Notes: a model not told the origin generated them from the letters alone. Shown: positions 17,999-30,924, counted from the first letter of the stretch. The stretch is 64,000 bases of DNA from Acinetobacter sp. ANC 5054 (GCF_002135295.1 NZ_NEGG01000008.1:1-64000), one strand, 5' to 3'. Translations and numbers: made by a program.

Positions 17999-18083
17999 TT
18001 TTAATTCCATTTATATAAATTTTACAAGCACATAAAAATAACAATCAATAAAAAAATAATCAAATTTATTTAAATTTCGGCCA

Positions 18084-18108
18084 TAAAAAAACCACCCTTC
18101 CGGGTGGC
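18084..18108 (-). terminator. Intrinsic terminator of the atp operon
   Basis: Minus strand CCACCC-GGAA-GGGTGG (18092-18107) is a perfect 6-base stem with a GGAA loop, extended by G-C/T pairs and followed by seven Ts. It lies 24 bases beyond the atpC stop. Confidence 0.9.
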
Positions 18109-18130
18109 TCTTTCAATCTCAAACCGTGTC

Positions 18131-18550
18131 TTATTGAGCGCGGTTTTTGATTTTGCGGATGGTTTCCAACTGAGCAGCAGTTTCTGCAAGAGCAGCCAAT
18201 GCAGCAGCAGAGTCCAAATCGCTCTTTTGATTTGCTAACAATTGTTCAGCTTGTTTACGAGCTTCAATAATTGCTGCTTCATCAAGGTTGTCAGCACGTA
18301 CTGCAGTGTCTGCAAGTACAGTAACAACGTGCGGTTGAACTTCAAGTACACCACCTGATACATAGATTAATTCTTCTGTACCATTTTCAAGCAGAACGCG
18401 GATTGCGCCCGGCTTGAGCAAAGTTACTAGCGGAGCATGGCCAGGCATAATACCCAACTCACCGCCAGCACCTTTAGCAATTAGCATAGTTACAGTGCCT
18501 GAGTACAAAGACTCTTTAACACTTACAACGTCACATTGCATAGTTGACAT
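18131..18550 (-). CDS. atpC: ATP synthase F1 epsilon subunit
   Basis: A 139-residue central-stalk subunit: N-terminal beta-sandwich (about 1-85, with GELGIMPGHAPLVTLLKPG) and a C-terminal helical hairpin that can inhibit ATP hydrolysis. It is the last gene of the atp operon, 26 bases after atpD. Confidence 0.97.
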   Translation of the reverse strand: MSTMQCDVVSVKESLYSGTVTMLIAKGAGGELGIMPGHAPLVTLLKPGAIRVLLENGTEELIYVSGGVLEVQPHVVTVLADTAVRADNLDEAAIIEARKQAEQLLANQKSDLDSAAALAALAETAAQLETIRKIKNRAQ

Positions 18551-18576
18551 GAGAATCTCCTAAATTAGGTAACTAA

Positions 18577-19986
<1,410 letters not shown>

Positions 19987-19997
19987 TCAAAATAATG

Positions 19998-20867
19998 TTA
20001 AACGGCAGCGGCACCACCAACGATCTCAGAAATTTCCTGAGTAATCGCGGCTTGACGCAGCTTGTTATAAATAAGTTGCAGGCTCTTAATGAGGTCACCC
20101 GCGTTATCAGTTGCAGCTTTCATTGCAACCATACGCGCAGACTGCTCACACGCGATGTTTTCAATCACGCCTTGATAAACCATAGACTCAATATAGCGAA
20201 CCAATAAACCATTTAGCAGTTCTTCTGCTTCTGGTTCATAGATATAGTCCCAACCGTATTGACGGTTCAGACCTTCAGTTTCTTCAGCAGCTGCCAAAGG
20301 AACAAGCTGTTCGATTTTTTGATTTTGAGTCATGGCATTGACAAAGCCGTTTGACACTAGATAAATACGATCTAACTCGCCTTTATCATACGCGTCTAAC
20401 ATCACCTGTACAGAACCAGTTAACTGTTCAAGACTCGGCGCATCACCTACGTTTGTAGTTGCACCAAGAACTTTACCGCCGTAGTTTTTAAAAAACGAAA
20501 CCGCTTTTTGACCAATTAAAGCAAATTGAACTTCAATTGACTGCTCTTGTTGCTGTTGGACGTGTTTTACCACTTTTTTGAACAAGTTAATGTTCAAACC
20601 ACCAGCAAGGCCACGATCTGAAGAAACAATGATATAGCCAACGCGCTTAACAGGGCGTTCAACCATATAACGGTGTTTATATTCAGGGTTCGCTTGTACC
20701 AAATGAGCAATTACACGGTGCATATTTTCGGCATACGGACGGCCTTGAGCCATGCGCTCTTGCGCACGACGCATCTTAGAAGCTGCTACCATCTGCATCG
20801 CGCGAGTAATTTTCTGCGTGCTTTTGATACTAGCTACTTTGGCGCGAATTTCTTTTAAATTTGCCAT
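19998..20867 (-). CDS. atpG: ATP synthase F1 gamma subunit
   Basis: A 289-residue rotor shaft. The N-terminal coiled-coil helix ([21 protein letters not shown]) and the C-terminal helix with [22 protein letters not shown] form the stalk inside the alpha/beta hexamer. Position between atpA and atpD is standard. Confidence 0.97.
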   Translation of the reverse strand: MANLKEIRAKVASIKSTQKITRAMQMVAASKMRRAQERMAQGRPYAENMHRVIAHLVQANPEYKHRYMVERPVKRVGYIIVSSDRGLAGGLNINLFKKVVKHVQQQQEQSIEVQFALIGQKAVSFFKNYGGKVLGATTNVGDAPSLEQLTGSVQVMLDAYDKGELDRIYLVSNGFVNAMTQNQKIEQLVPLAAAEETEGLNRQYGWDYIYEPEAEELLNGLLVRYIESMVYQGVIENIACEQSARMVAMKAATDNAGDLIKSLQLIYNKLRQAAITQEISEIVGGAAAV

Positions 20868-20955
20868 ACGCTTAACCTAGTATTCAAAGGCCCTTTCGAG
20901 CCCTCGAAGGTTGATCCGTGAACCAAACCAAAACCAGATTCAACATAGTTGAATC

Positions 20956-22500
20956 TTAGTAAGTTTGAGTCGCTTTAAAGCTTTCAATACCTGCTTTGAT
21001 TGCTGCTTCGATTTCTTTATCGTAAGCACCAGTCTCATCAATTTTTTGCATCAAAGCAGCATTTTCTGAACGGAAGTAAGAAATAAGCGCAGCATCAAAT
21101 GCAACGATTTTCTTCACTTCTACGTCAGCCATGTAGCCTTCGTTAGATGCATAAATTGAAACAGCTTGGTCAGCAATTGAGTATGGAGCATATTGTTTTT
21201 GCTTCATAAGCTCAGTTACACGTTGACCATGTTCAAGCTGTTTACGAGTTGCTTCGTCAAGGTCAGAAGCAAACTGAGCAAACGCAGCTAATTCACGGTA
21301 TTGTGCAAGAGCGGTACGGATACCACCTGACAATTTTTTGATGATCTTAGTTTGAGCAGAACCACCAACACGAGATACAGAGATACCCGCGTTCACAGCA
21401 GGACGAATACCTGCGTTGAATAATGATGTTTCTAAGAAGATCTGACCGTCAGTAATCGAAATTACGTTTGTCGGTACGAATGCAGATACGTCACCCGCTT
21501 GAGTTTCAATAATTGGCAATGCAGTTAATGAACCAGTTTGGCCTTTAACTTCACCATTAGTGAATTTCTCAACGTAGTCAGCAGATACACGAGAAGCACG
21601 TTCAAGTAGGCGTGAATGTAGATAGAACACGTCACCTGGGTAAGCTTCACGACCTGGTGGACGGCGTAAAAGCAATGAAATTTGACGATACGCAACAGCT
21701 TGTTTAGACAAGTCATCATAAATGATTAACGCATCTTCACCACGGTCACGGAAGTATTCGCCCATTGTACAGCCAGAGTATGGAGCCAAGTACAACATTG
21801 CTGCTGGATCGGCTGCAGCTGCTGCTACAACAGTTGTATACGCCATAGCGCCAGTTTCTTCTAGCTTGCGTACAACGTTAGCGATAGTCGATTGTTTTTG
21901 ACCAATTGCTACGTATACACATTTAATGCCAGAGTTTTTCTGAGCGATGATCGCATCGATCGCCATTGCTGTTTTACCAGTTTGACGGTCACCAATGATC
22001 AACTCACGTTGACCACGGCCTACAGGGATCATTGTATCTACTGATTTATAACCAGTTTGTACAGGTTGATCCACTGATTGACGCCAAATTACGCCTGGTG
22101 CTACTTTTTCAACAGCATCAGTTAATTTTGCATCAATTGGGCCTTTACCATCAATTGGGTTACCCAAAGCATCTACTACACGGCCTAAAAGTTCTGGACC
22201 AACCGGAACTTCTAATACACGACCTGTGCAACGAGCTTTTTGACCTTCTTGAAGGCTTAAGTAGTTACCTAAAACAACGACGCCCACTGAATCCTGTTCT
22301 AGGTTCAGTGCCATACCATAAAGGCCGCCGTCGAATTCGATCATTTCACCGTACATTGCATCAGCAAGACCGTGAATGCGCACAATACCGTCGGATACCA
22401 TAACAATGGTACCTTCGTTTTTAGCGGTTGCGCTGGTGTCCAGATCGCCGATACGCTGTTTAATGAGCGCACTGATCTCGGATGGATTCAGTTGTTGCAT
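20956..22500 (-). CDS. atpA: ATP synthase F1 alpha subunit
   Basis: A 514-residue nucleotide-binding subunit with Walker A GDRQTGKT (170-177) and the alpha signature region [14 protein letters not shown]. The ATG at 22498-22500 ([10 protein letters not shown]) has a GAGG site at suitable distance. A frame extension to a TTG five codons upstream is rejected because it overlaps that site. It follows atpH by 45 bases. Confidence 0.98.
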   Translation of the reverse strand: MQQLNPSEISALIKQRIGDLDTSATAKNEGTIVMVSDGIVRIHGLADAMYGEMIEFDGGLYGMALNLEQDSVGVVVLGNYLSLQEGQKARCTGRVLEVPVGPELLGRVVDALGNPIDGKGPIDAKLTDAVEKVAPGVIWRQSVDQPVQTGYKSVDTMIPVGRGQRELIIGDRQTGKTAMAIDAIIAQKNSGIKCVYVAIGQKQSTIANVVRKLEETGAMAYTTVVAAAAADPAAMLYLAPYSGCTMGEYFRDRGEDALIIYDDLSKQAVAYRQISLLLRRPPGREAYPGDVFYLHSRLLERASRVSADYVEKFTNGEVKGQTGSLTALPIIETQAGDVSAFVPTNVISITDGQIFLETSLFNAGIRPAVNAGISVSRVGGSAQTKIIKKLSGGIRTALAQYRELAAFAQFASDLDEATRKQLEHGQRVTELMKQKQYAPYSIADQAVSIYASNEGYMADVEVKKIVAFDAALISYFRSENAALMQKIDETGAYDKEIEAAIKAGIESFKATQTY

Positions 22501-22545
22501 TGCGCTATACCTCAATCTTTTTAAAGTTCAGTCTTCTAAATGCAA

Positions 22546-23082
22546 TTAAGCTAGAAGACGAGTACGCATTTTTTCAAGCTTATTAAGTGCAGAATCATCT
22601 ATCACTTGGTCGCCTGCACGAATAACTACGCCAGCAATTAGGGCTGGATTAACTTCAACAGTCACGCTGACAGCAGCTTCGAATTTCTTCTCTAATGCAT
22701 GCGTAAGCAATTGTTCTTGTACTGAAGTTAATGGGAATGCTGATTCAATCACAACATCCACAGTATTGTTATTCTGTGATTTAAGCTGCTCATATTCTGC
22801 TGCAATTTCAGGTAGAAGAACTAAACGATTGTTCTCTGCAAGCAATGTCAAGAAGTTAGACACTGCTGCAGTTTGGTCTTCACCTAAAACTTTAGCAAAA
22901 AGAGTCACCTGCTCAGCAGGTGTAAGCTCAGGGCGATTTAGATAAGCTGAAAATGCTTCGTCTTGCACAGCCGCACTAAGCAATTCAAGCGCTTGTGACC
23001 ATGAGTCAGTTGCGCTTTGCTCAGAAGCGTAAGCAAATGCTGCTTTCGCGTAAGGGCGTGCCAACGTCAAGAGTTCAGCCAT
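22546..23082 (-). CDS. atpH: ATP synthase F1 delta subunit
   Basis: A 178-residue peripheral-stalk subunit with an N-terminal helical bundle ([13 protein letters not shown]) and the C-terminal region ending in [21 protein letters not shown], the usual delta/OSCP signature. It is 12 bases after atpF. Confidence 0.97.
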   Translation of the reverse strand: MAELLTLARPYAKAAFAYASEQSATDSWSQALELLSAAVQDEAFSAYLNRPELTPAEQVTLFAKVLGEDQTAAVSNFLTLLAENNRLVLLPEIAAEYEQLKSQNNNTVDVVIESAFPLTSVQEQLLTHALEKKFEAAVSVTVEVNPALIAGVVIRAGDQVIDDSALNKLEKMRTRLLA

Positions 23083-23094
23083 AATCCGCCTCTC

Positions 23095-23565
23095 TTAAAG
23101 TTTAGCAGCCAGCTGAGTCAGCATGGCATTGTGAGCTTCTGCATCAACTTGTTGGCTAAGAATTTTCTCAGCACCAGTTACTGCAAGAGCAGCCACTTGT
23201 TGACGCAATTCTTCGCGAGCAGCATTGATTTCAGTGTCAACAGCTTCTTTCGCTTGTTGACGAATACGCTCACCTTCAGCAGATGCTTGAGTACGCGCTT
23301 CTTCTACCAATTGCGCACCACGACGGTTCGCTTGTTCGATCAATTGAGCCGCTTGTGCTTTCGCTGCGTCTAACTCTGCTTTAACTTGTGCTTGCGCATC
23401 CGCTAAGTCAGCTTTAGCTTTTTCAGCAGCATTTAAGCCATCAGCGATTTTACGCTGACGCTCACTAATCGCATTGATTAGTGGTGGCCATACAAACTTC
23501 ATGCAGAATGCGACAAAAATCGCAAAAGCAATCGCTTGGCCAATCAATGTGAGGTTGATATTCAT
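23095..23565 (-). CDS. atpF: ATP synthase F0 subunit b
   Basis: A 156-residue peripheral-stalk protein: one membrane helix (about 5-25), then a long charged coiled coil rich in Ala, Glu, Gln and Lys. The conserved KFVWPPL follows the helix. Length equals the E. coli protein. Confidence 0.97.
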   Translation of the reverse strand: MNINLTLIGQAIAFAIFVAFCMKFVWPPLINAISERQRKIADGLNAAEKAKADLADAQAQVKAELDAAKAQAAQLIEQANRRGAQLVEEARTQASAEGERIRQQAKEAVDTEINAAREELRQQVAALAVTGAEKILSQQVDAEAHNAMLTQLAAKL

Positions 23566-23603
23566 TGCTATTCCTCAATAGTTTAATTTAGGAATTAAGC
23601 TGA

Positions 23604-23858
<255 letters not shown>

Positions 23859-23933
23859 TCAGAGGTTAGGTTTATACCAAATTAAGTTAAAAAATTGTGT
23901 GCTCAACCACCCGATGACAGTTGAGCCTTACCA

Positions 23934-24812
<879 letters not shown>

Positions 24813-24911
24813 TCACACCTGGTCAATGTCAAAACTAATAGAGAAAACGAATATCGCGCGCTGCCTGATATCTCGTTGTTCTCCAAAAAACTTTTCAATT
24901 TTTTGTTGTGT

Positions 24912-25310
24912 TTATACCCGTTTTTTTAATCGTGTCGCCCAAAAAGGCGCAACCCACGACATGCTTTGTACGAGCATAAAGCCACAAAACAATGCCACCG
25001 CTGACAACGGCTTAACATTGATCAAAATCAAAATGAATCCAACAATCACAATTGCAAACTTGCCCATTAAGCCACGATACATGTTTGACAGCACCTGTTT
25101 AGAGGCACGGGCACCAGCCGCACGAAACGACTGCCATGAAAAGTAACTACTTGCCAGCCAGCACACCAGCGCACCCAAGGCTGCACTATATGCTGCGGTT
25201 GTATCTTTTAAGACCCAACCAATCAGGGCTGAAACAGGAATCATTATTGCTTGTAAGATGACTAAAGCTTTCGCTAATCGTCGATCAATCATGCGACTAG
25301 TTCGACTCAT
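24912..25310 (-). CDS. atpI: ATP synthase subunit I
   Basis: A 132-residue membrane protein with four hydrophobic helices, first gene of the atp operon. AtpI-type proteins assist assembly of the c-ring or magnesium supply and are not part of the mature enzyme. It begins MSRTSRMIDRRLAKALVILQ. About 100 bases separate it from atpB. Confidence 0.88.
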   Translation of the reverse strand: MSRTSRMIDRRLAKALVILQAIMIPVSALIGWVLKDTTAAYSAALGALVCWLASSYFSWQSFRAAGARASKQVLSNMYRGLMGKFAIVIVGFILILINVKPLSAVALFCGFMLVQSMSWVAPFWATRLKKRV

Positions 25311-25373
25311 TTTTGTTCACTCACAGCAATTATGCTTGACAAGTTTAACTGATGATTATTTTTAATCGCAGGC

Positions 25374-25402
25374 ATTATAGAGTTACACCCCTTAACTTGC
25401 AA
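25374..25402 (-). promoter_or_regulatory. Sigma-70 promoter of the atp operon
   Basis: Minus strand -35 TTGCAA (25397-25402), a 17-base spacer, and a consensus -10 TATAAT (25374-25379). Transcription should start near 25367, leaving a leader of about 57 bases before atpI. Confidence 0.8.
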
Positions 25403-25480
25403 TCTTTTCCCGACCTTAGTCGTGTTTTTTTAAATACACAAAGTGCTTTTAAACTAATCAATAGTTGTCTAATTTTTACA

Positions 25481-26320
25481 TTACTTTCGTGCATTTAGTG
25501 TGCACTTTAAGGTTTGATCAGCGAGTGTTTTCCATGCAGTAATAAAATCCCCTGCCCCACTCATCGTTTCGTCAACCGGTTGAAAGACCACTGCACCCAA
25601 CTTTTGATATTGATTTTGACTGGTATGTGCTTCGGCCAGTAAACAAATTTTTGGCTGAAGTCGGTGATCTTTCAAATATTTAATTTGCGCCAATGTCGGA
25701 GCCACATGTGGATCGTCGGTCATTGCACCTGCAAAGTTTAAATTTAATGCACGTTCGAGGTATTGATAGGCATCGTGATAGGCCCAATACGGTTGTGCTC
25801 GGCTACTTACATCGACTTTCTGCGAAGTAAGTAAAAGCTTTTGAGCAAATGCGCGAGCGTTGGCCCAATAGGCTTCCTTATGGTTTGGATATTGCTGTGA
25901 ACGCAATGCGGCGATGAAGAAACCTATGCGTACAGCATTGTTTGGATCTAGCCATACATGCGTATCGACGCTATTTTTGATCGCATTGCCCCGTACATCG
26001 CGCAGGGGTAAAGCACTGATGATGCCAGAATCTAAAATGGCAACACTCTTACCATTTTCATTGAGCATTTTTGCAAGAGGTGCTTCATGCGCCTTACCCA
26101 ACCAAATGACCAAATTGGCGTCTTGTACTGTTTTACGATGTGCAGGCGTTAAGCTCACATCATGTCCCGACTGATGGTCGAGCAAAAGTTTTGGCTGCTC
26201 CACGCCCTTTAAAACATCTTTTGCAATGAGATAGATCGGTTGTGTTGAAACCACGAGACCTTGCGCCCAGCTCGTTACACTAAATAAAGCAAGACCACAA
26301 AAGAGCAATACACGGGACAT
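25481..26320 (-). CDS. znuA: Zinc ABC transporter substrate-binding protein
   Basis: About 279 residues: a signal peptide ending near SWA-QG (residue 19), then a cluster A-I type metal-binding protein. Candidate zinc-ligand His residues lie in DTHVWLDP and in the AYHDAYQYLE region. It delivers periplasmic zinc to ZnuBC. The frame runs 17 codons further upstream, but those codons cross the Zur-box palindrome at 26348-26362, so the ATG at 26318-26320 (MSRVLLF) is preferred although its Shine-Dalgarno sequence is weak. It is divergent from zur-znuC-znuB. Confidence 0.92.
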   Translation of the reverse strand: MSRVLLFCGLALFSVTSWAQGLVVSTQPIYLIAKDVLKGVEQPKLLLDHQSGHDVSLTPAHRKTVQDANLVIWLGKAHEAPLAKMLNENGKSVAILDSGIISALPLRDVRGNAIKNSVDTHVWLDPNNAVRIGFFIAALRSQQYPNHKEAYWANARAFAQKLLLTSQKVDVSSRAQPYWAYHDAYQYLERALNLNFAGAMTDDPHVAPTLAQIKYLKDHRLQPKICLLAEAHTSQNQYQKLGAVVFQPVDETMSGAGDFITAWKTLADQTLKCTLNARK

Positions 26321-26347
26321 GGAGAGAGAGCACCATAAAATTAATAG

Positions 26348-26362
26348 TGTTATAATATAACA
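26348..26362. promoter_or_regulatory. Zur box between znuA and zur
   Basis: TGTTATA-A-TATAACA is a perfect palindrome that matches the core of the known gammaproteobacterial Zur operator. It lies 28 bases upstream of the znuA start and about 100 bases upstream of zur, so zinc-loaded Zur could repress both directions. Confidence 0.85.
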
Positions 26363-26459
26363 AAAGTGCAAAAAAACCTACGTCTGTTCGTAAGTCATCA
26401 CGCTTCATGTTAAGATTTAAAGTCTTTTTCTTTCATCAGTTTCGTATTTGAGGTTGGCT

Positions 26460-26957
26460 ATGAGTGCATGTTCACACGAACATCATAATGCTTTGCATGG
26501 TGTACACGATCATCATAATGTCGAACAGCGCCTAGCTGAAGCTGAAAGTCTTTGTGTCGCGACGGGTGCACGTTTAACCCCTTTACGCAAAGAAGTTTTG
26601 GAATTGATCTTAAATGCGACTGGACCAATAGGTGCGTATGACCTATTGGCGAAAATTAAAAGTGAATCTGACCGACCTGCAGCACCACCAACCGTTTACC
26701 GAACATTGGATTTCTTGCTTGAAAAAGGCTTAATCCATCGCTTGACCTCAATTAATGCCTATATTCCTTGTTGTCACCCACGTGAGGGACATCAAGCAGC
26801 ATTTCTGATTTGCACTGAGTGTAAAATGGTCAAAGAAGCATCTGCACAGGCGTTAATGGCACAATTGGATCAGCTATCTGCCTCAGACGGTTTTACTGCA
26901 CATCACAGCATTATTGAAATTTCAGGAATCTGTCAGCAGTGTCGCAACAAACATTAA
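26460..26957 (+). CDS. zur: Zinc uptake regulator, Fur family
   Basis: A 165-residue repressor. His-rich N-terminus, winged helix with PTVYRTLDFLLEKGLIHR, structural zinc Cys pairs CTEC (about 119-122) and CQQC near the C-terminus. The ATG at 26460-26462 has a GAGGTT site. The in-frame TTG at 26448 is rejected. The stop lies inside znuC, giving a 19-base overlap and probable coupled translation. Confidence 0.93.
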   Translation: MSACSHEHHNALHGVHDHHNVEQRLAEAESLCVATGARLTPLRKEVLELILNATGPIGAYDLLAKIKSESDRPAAPPTVYRTLDFLLEKGLIHRLTSINAYIPCCHPREGHQAAFLICTECKMVKEASAQALMAQLDQLSASDGFTAHHSIIEISGICQQCRNKH

Positions 26958-27727
26958 GTGCTGCAGCCGCACCGATCGTCGCGCTGCAAGGTGTACATGT
27001 TCGAATTGATGAACGTGACATTTTAAAAAATATTGATTTTTCCCTCAATGAAAAAGAAATTGTGACTTTAATTGGTCCCAATGGTGCAGGAAAATCAACC
27101 CTAATTAAAGTTTTACTTGGGATTGTCAAACCTGTTTCAGGGAAAATTATTAGCAGCCAAAAGCTAAAATTTTCTTATGTACCGCAAAAATTCAATCCCT
27201 CACATAGCTTGCCATTACGTGTGTGTGATTTGTTGGCCTTAGAAAAATGTGACCCACAGATTAAACAAGAAATTATTCGCGATACAGGTATTGCCAAGTT
27301 AGCACAGTCCAAAGTTCAACAGCTTTCGGGTGGTGAGCGCCAACGTGTACTGATTGCTCGTGCGCTCTTACGTCAACCCAATATTTTGGTGTTAGATGAA
27401 CCGATGCAGGGTTTGGACATTCAGTCCGAAGCCGAACTTTATGACTATGTACGTAGTTTGCCTGAAAAATATGGTTGCGCCATTTTAATGGTGTCGCATG
27501 ACCTGCAATGGGTGATGCAAGGTACACATCGTGTGGTGTGTCTGAATAAGCACATTTGCTGTAGTGGGTTACCTGAAAACGTGCAGCAACATCCTGAGTA
27601 TCAAGCCATCTTTGGCACCAATCGAGTGTTCTATCAGCATCACCATGACCACTGCGCACATGGTGATAGCGCAACACCGTGTCAACATGACCCCCGCCCT
27701 CACATTCACCCTGAACCGGAAGCATAA
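26939..27727 (+). CDS. znuC: Zinc ABC transporter ATP-binding protein
   Basis: A 262-residue ABC ATPase: Walker A GPNGAGKS (46-53), signature LSGGERQR (near 130), Walker B ILVLDEP and a switch His in MVSHDLQW. The C-terminal 30 residues are His-rich (HQHHHDHCAHG), as in many ZnuC proteins. It starts with GTG inside the end of zur and is followed by znuB three bases after its stop. Confidence 0.93.
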   Translation: MSQQTLSAAAAPIVALQGVHVRIDERDILKNIDFSLNEKEIVTLIGPNGAGKSTLIKVLLGIVKPVSGKIISSQKLKFSYVPQKFNPSHSLPLRVCDLLALEKCDPQIKQEIIRDTGIAKLAQSKVQQLSGGERQRVLIARALLRQPNILVLDEPMQGLDIQSEAELYDYVRSLPEKYGCAILMVSHDLQWVMQGTHRVVCLNKHICCSGLPENVQQHPEYQAIFGTNRVFYQHHHDHCAHGDSATPCQHDPRPHIHPEPEA

Positions 27728-27730
27728 TCC

Positions 27731-28531
27731 ATGATGGAATGGCTACAACTCCTTTTGCCAGCATGGATTATGGGTACATTGCTGGTATTTTTGACTGCGC
27801 CTTTAGGTTGTCTGATGCTGTGGCGCAGAATGTCTTTTTTTGCCGATACCATGGCACATGGCACTCTACTTGGTGTAGCGATTGCTGGTGCAATGAGTTT
27901 ACCGCTATGGATGGGTGTGAGCTTTATTGCGGTTTTACTTGTTGCGATCTTATGGGTGCTGCACGATCCACGTTTGCCTAATGATGCACTTTTAGCGCTG
28001 TGCTCTGCGACATTATTGTGTTCAGGACTTCTATTCATTCAACATTTGCCAAGCTTAAGACCCGAATTACTCAGTTATTTATTTGGGGATTTACTCACCA
28101 TTTCTTGGTCAGATTTGCCGATCTTTGCCATCGTGATTGTGGTTGCACTAACCATCCTTTATAAAAGTTGGCAATCTCAAATTCAAATTGCCATTGATCC
28201 CGATATTGCAGTCAGTGAAGGCATCAGTGCCAAATGGCAACGTTTGATTTTTATGTTGTTATTGGCTTTATTTACAGTTCTTGCTTTACGTGCAGTCGGT
28301 TCATTGCTGATGGGCGCGTTATTGGTAATTCCCGCATTAACCGCCCGCTTATTGGCTGACTCACCGAAGCAAATGGTCGTTTGGTCTTTTCTTATTGCTC
28401 AAGTCGGCGTGACGGTCGGGCTTTGGTCAAGTGCTGGACTGGACACCTCAACAGGATTAACCATTGTACTGACCATGGCTGCCCTGTTTGCCATTATTTT
28501 TATCGTACAAAAATTTAAAAAATTGGCATAA
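27731..28531 (+). CDS. znuB: Zinc ABC transporter permease
   Basis: A 266-residue ABC-3 family membrane protein with about eight helices and the conserved segment LRAVGSLLMGALLVIPALTA. It forms the inner-membrane channel of the zinc importer with ZnuC and ZnuA. It is the last gene of zur-znuC-znuB and is followed by a terminator. Confidence 0.93.
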   Translation: MMEWLQLLLPAWIMGTLLVFLTAPLGCLMLWRRMSFFADTMAHGTLLGVAIAGAMSLPLWMGVSFIAVLLVAILWVLHDPRLPNDALLALCSATLLCSGLLFIQHLPSLRPELLSYLFGDLLTISWSDLPIFAIVIVVALTILYKSWQSQIQIAIDPDIAVSEGISAKWQRLIFMLLLALFTVLALRAVGSLLMGALLVIPALTARLLADSPKQMVVWSFLIAQVGVTVGLWSSAGLDTSTGLTIVLTMAALFAIIFIVQKFKKLA

Positions 28532-28566
28532 GGCTATACTACTCTCAAATTTTAAATTTGCCACTG

Positions 28567-28590
28567 AACTGCCTACGGGCAGTTTTTTTT
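28567..28590 (+). terminator. Intrinsic terminator after znuB
   Basis: AACTGCC (28567-28573), loop TACG, GGCAGTT (28578-28584), then Ts to 28590. Confidence 0.92.
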
Positions 28591-28640
28591 GGTGTTTTTT
28601 ACAGCATCCTTTGCTATATGTTGAGTTATTACATGATTGA

Positions 28641-29165
28641 ATGGCGTGGCTTATGGAGCTAGATAACTTGATATTGATGGCTCGCTATAACAGCTGGGCC
28701 ATACAGCGTTTAAATCTGATTTTAGATCAAGTCATAGATGAAGATTTTTATCGAGACAATGGTCTGTTCTTTCGGAGCATTTTCGGAACGCTGAATCATT
28801 TATTGGTTGGTGAACATGCTTTATGGTTTTCGCGCTTCAGTTTAGGGCACTCCCCACAAATGGCACTCAATAGCATTATTGAACAAGACCGTTATGCGCT
28901 GACCCAAACGTTGCTCGAAAAATCGTACCATTGGCAGGACTATTTGCATAAGCTTGATCCAACACTGCTCAGCGGACTCTTTCATTACCAAACATCCACC
29001 GGTCAAGATATTTCTGTCCCATTTGCCAGTACCTTGTTGCACGTGTTTAATCATGGCACCCATCACCGCGGTCAAATTACTGCAGCCCTGACCGCAATGG
29101 GCTATGAATGCCCTGAGCTGGATTTAATTTTTATGCTGCGCAATGAGCAGTTTGGACAACCATGA
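28641..29165 (+). CDS. DinB family protein
   Basis: A 174-residue four-helix-bundle protein of the DinB/YfiT type. It has the usual metal-site pattern: a His in LNHLLVGEHALW and the triad in HVFNHGTHHRGQ. Many members are thiol transferases or nickel/zinc enzymes. The substrate is unknown. The start may be the ATG at 28653 (MELDN) instead. It converges with the LysE gene. Confidence 0.82.
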   Translation: MAWLMELDNLILMARYNSWAIQRLNLILDQVIDEDFYRDNGLFFRSIFGTLNHLLVGEHALWFSRFSLGHSPQMALNSIIEQDRYALTQTLLEKSYHWQDYLHKLDPTLLSGLFHYQTSTGQDISVPFASTLLHVFNHGTHHRGQITAALTAMGYECPELDLIFMLRNEQFGQP

Positions 29166-29180
29166 CCCACAGGCTCAAAC

Positions 29181-29801
29181 CTATTGATGAACGAAACTCA
29201 GTAAACTTGCCGCACAGGTAAATAACACTGCAAACGTCCGATTCATGTATTTCTGCTGCGCTGGAGATGTAAGAAGTCGAAGTACTTTGGCTGCTAATCC
29301 TGTGTAGCCAGCCATCACAATCAGATCAATCGTTACCATTGTTGCTGCCATAATCAGATATTGAATCCATTGTGGTTTCGATAAATCTAGAAATTGTGGC
29401 AAGACTGCCAATAAAAAAACGATCGCCTTAGGATTACTCATATTCACCAAAAAACCATGCAAAACTAATTTTGAACGTGATTTATTGGGCAAGCCCTGTT
29501 GGATTTCGATGGATTGGGTCGGTGCAGTCCACTGCAAATAGGCCAAATACAGTAAGTAGCCAACGCCAAACCACTTCACCACTAAAAAAGCCCAAGGTGT
29601 CGTTGCAAATAGCACCCCAACCCCTGCGGCCACAATCGCAATTTGAACCAGTAACGCCAGTTGTAGACCCAGTGCATTCCAGTAGCCATGCTTAAAACCA
29701 TAATTCAAACCGCTCGACATCGAAGCAATTGCACCTGCGCCAGGGGAAATGCTAATCACCCAACACGCTAACATATATGCAATCCAGATTTGATAGGACA
29801 T
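29181..29801 (-). CDS. LysE/RhtB family amino-acid exporter
   Basis: About 206 residues with six hydrophobic helices and the family features SISPGAGAIASMSSGLNYG near the N-terminus and FLVNMSNPKAIVFLLAVLPQF in the middle. RhtB-type proteins export homoserine, threonine or related amino acids. The ATG at 29799-29801 is chosen over a TTG two codons upstream. Confidence 0.87.
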   Translation of the reverse strand: MSYQIWIAYMLACWVISISPGAGAIASMSSGLNYGFKHGYWNALGLQLALLVQIAIVAAGVGVLFATTPWAFLVVKWFGVGYLLYLAYLQWTAPTQSIEIQQGLPNKSRSKLVLHGFLVNMSNPKAIVFLLAVLPQFLDLSKPQWIQYLIMAATMVTIDLIVMAGYTGLAAKVLRLLTSPAQQKYMNRTFAVLFTCAASLLSFVHQ

Positions 29802-29960
29802 GAGCAACTCAAGCTTAAAATGGGTTTGTATTATATGATATTTCCCATATTTTCATGGAAAAAATACTATTGAAAATTAGAAGTGAAGGCTACACACAAT
29901 TGTTATGTTGAGGCACAATAGGTCAAGCCACACAGAAATTATAATTTTTAGGAGCCATGA

Positions 29961-30881
29961 ATGTCTGCCCAATCAGTAATTTTACCATTACCTTCAGATC
30001 ATGCTCGATTTATTGTTTTACGTTTAAAAGATTTAACAATCGATGAATTAAAAGAAAAGTTGGCAGATTTATTTTCGACTCGTGATCGTTTAATGACCCA
30101 GCATCCCAATGCACAGATCAAGACGGCTGTGGCATTTGGTCCTGAATTATGGTCTCAGCTTTATACTCAATCTCCTTTTGGCTTTAAGCAACTCGCACCG
30201 ATTCAGGGTTCATTTGTAATGCCTGTAATTCCTGCTGATCTATTGATTCATATTGCCGCTCAGCGTACTGACATTTGTTTTGCCTTAAGCCAATCTTTCT
30301 TCGATGGCATTCAAAATAAGGTTGAAGTATTGGATGAACGTGTCTGTTTCCGTAATTTCGATGGTCGTGACCTTACAGGTTTTATTGATGGTACAGAAAA
30401 TCCGCAATTTCCGGATGACCGTGCTGAAACTGCATTACTTCCTGAAGAAGCGGGCATATTTGCTGATGGTTCTTTTGTCTTTGCACAGCGTTATGCCCAC
30501 AATTTGGAAAAGTGGAAAAAGTTAAAAGTTGATGCTCAAGAACATGTGATTGGTCGTACAAAATTAGAATCAATTGAACTCGATGAAGACGAACAACCTG
30601 AAAATTCGCATGTATCACGCACAGTAGTTGAAGACAACGATGGTGAAGAACTGGCGATTTTGCGCCACTCATTACCTTATGGTGATGGCCGTGGTGACCA
30701 AGGTTTATTCTTCATTGCTTATACTAAAGATCTGAGCATTCTAGACAGTATGTTATTGCGTATGTTCGGCACCAGTGGTGACGGCATTCATGACCGCTTG
30801 CTTAACTTTGTAACCCCAACGGATGGTGCATATTACTTTGTACCGAGTGAGGAGTTATTGGAAGAAGTTTTAGAAGGGTAA
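29961..30881 (+). CDS. Dyp-type peroxidase
   Basis: A 306-residue heme peroxidase of the dye-decolourising family. The diagnostic GFIDGTENP (near residue 138) holds the catalytic Asp. A His-containing segment NSHVSRTVVEDN includes the probable heme ligand region. No signal peptide, so cytoplasmic, like YfeX. AGGAG precedes the ATG. Confidence 0.92.
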   Translation: MSAQSVILPLPSDHARFIVLRLKDLTIDELKEKLADLFSTRDRLMTQHPNAQIKTAVAFGPELWSQLYTQSPFGFKQLAPIQGSFVMPVIPADLLIHIAAQRTDICFALSQSFFDGIQNKVEVLDERVCFRNFDGRDLTGFIDGTENPQFPDDRAETALLPEEAGIFADGSFVFAQRYAHNLEKWKKLKVDAQEHVIGRTKLESIELDEDEQPENSHVSRTVVEDNDGEELAILRHSLPYGDGRGDQGLFFIAYTKDLSILDSMLLRMFGTSGDGIHDRLLNFVTPTDGAYYFVPSEELLEEVLEG

Positions 30882-30888
30882 ATTAATG

Positions 30889-30912
30889 AAGCCGACGAGA
30901 GTCGGCTTTTAT
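30889..30912 (+). terminator. Intrinsic terminator after the Dyp peroxidase gene
   Basis: AAGCCGAC (30889-30896), loop GAGA, GTCGGCTT (30901-30908), then a short T-rich tail. It sits between convergent genes. Confidence 0.85.
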
Positions 30913-30924
30913 TTTAAATTAAAA

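Noticed and set aside
26321..26371. Extended N-terminus of znuA
   Set aside because: Its hydrophobic residues are the translation of the Zur-box palindrome; the signal peptide begins at the next ATG.
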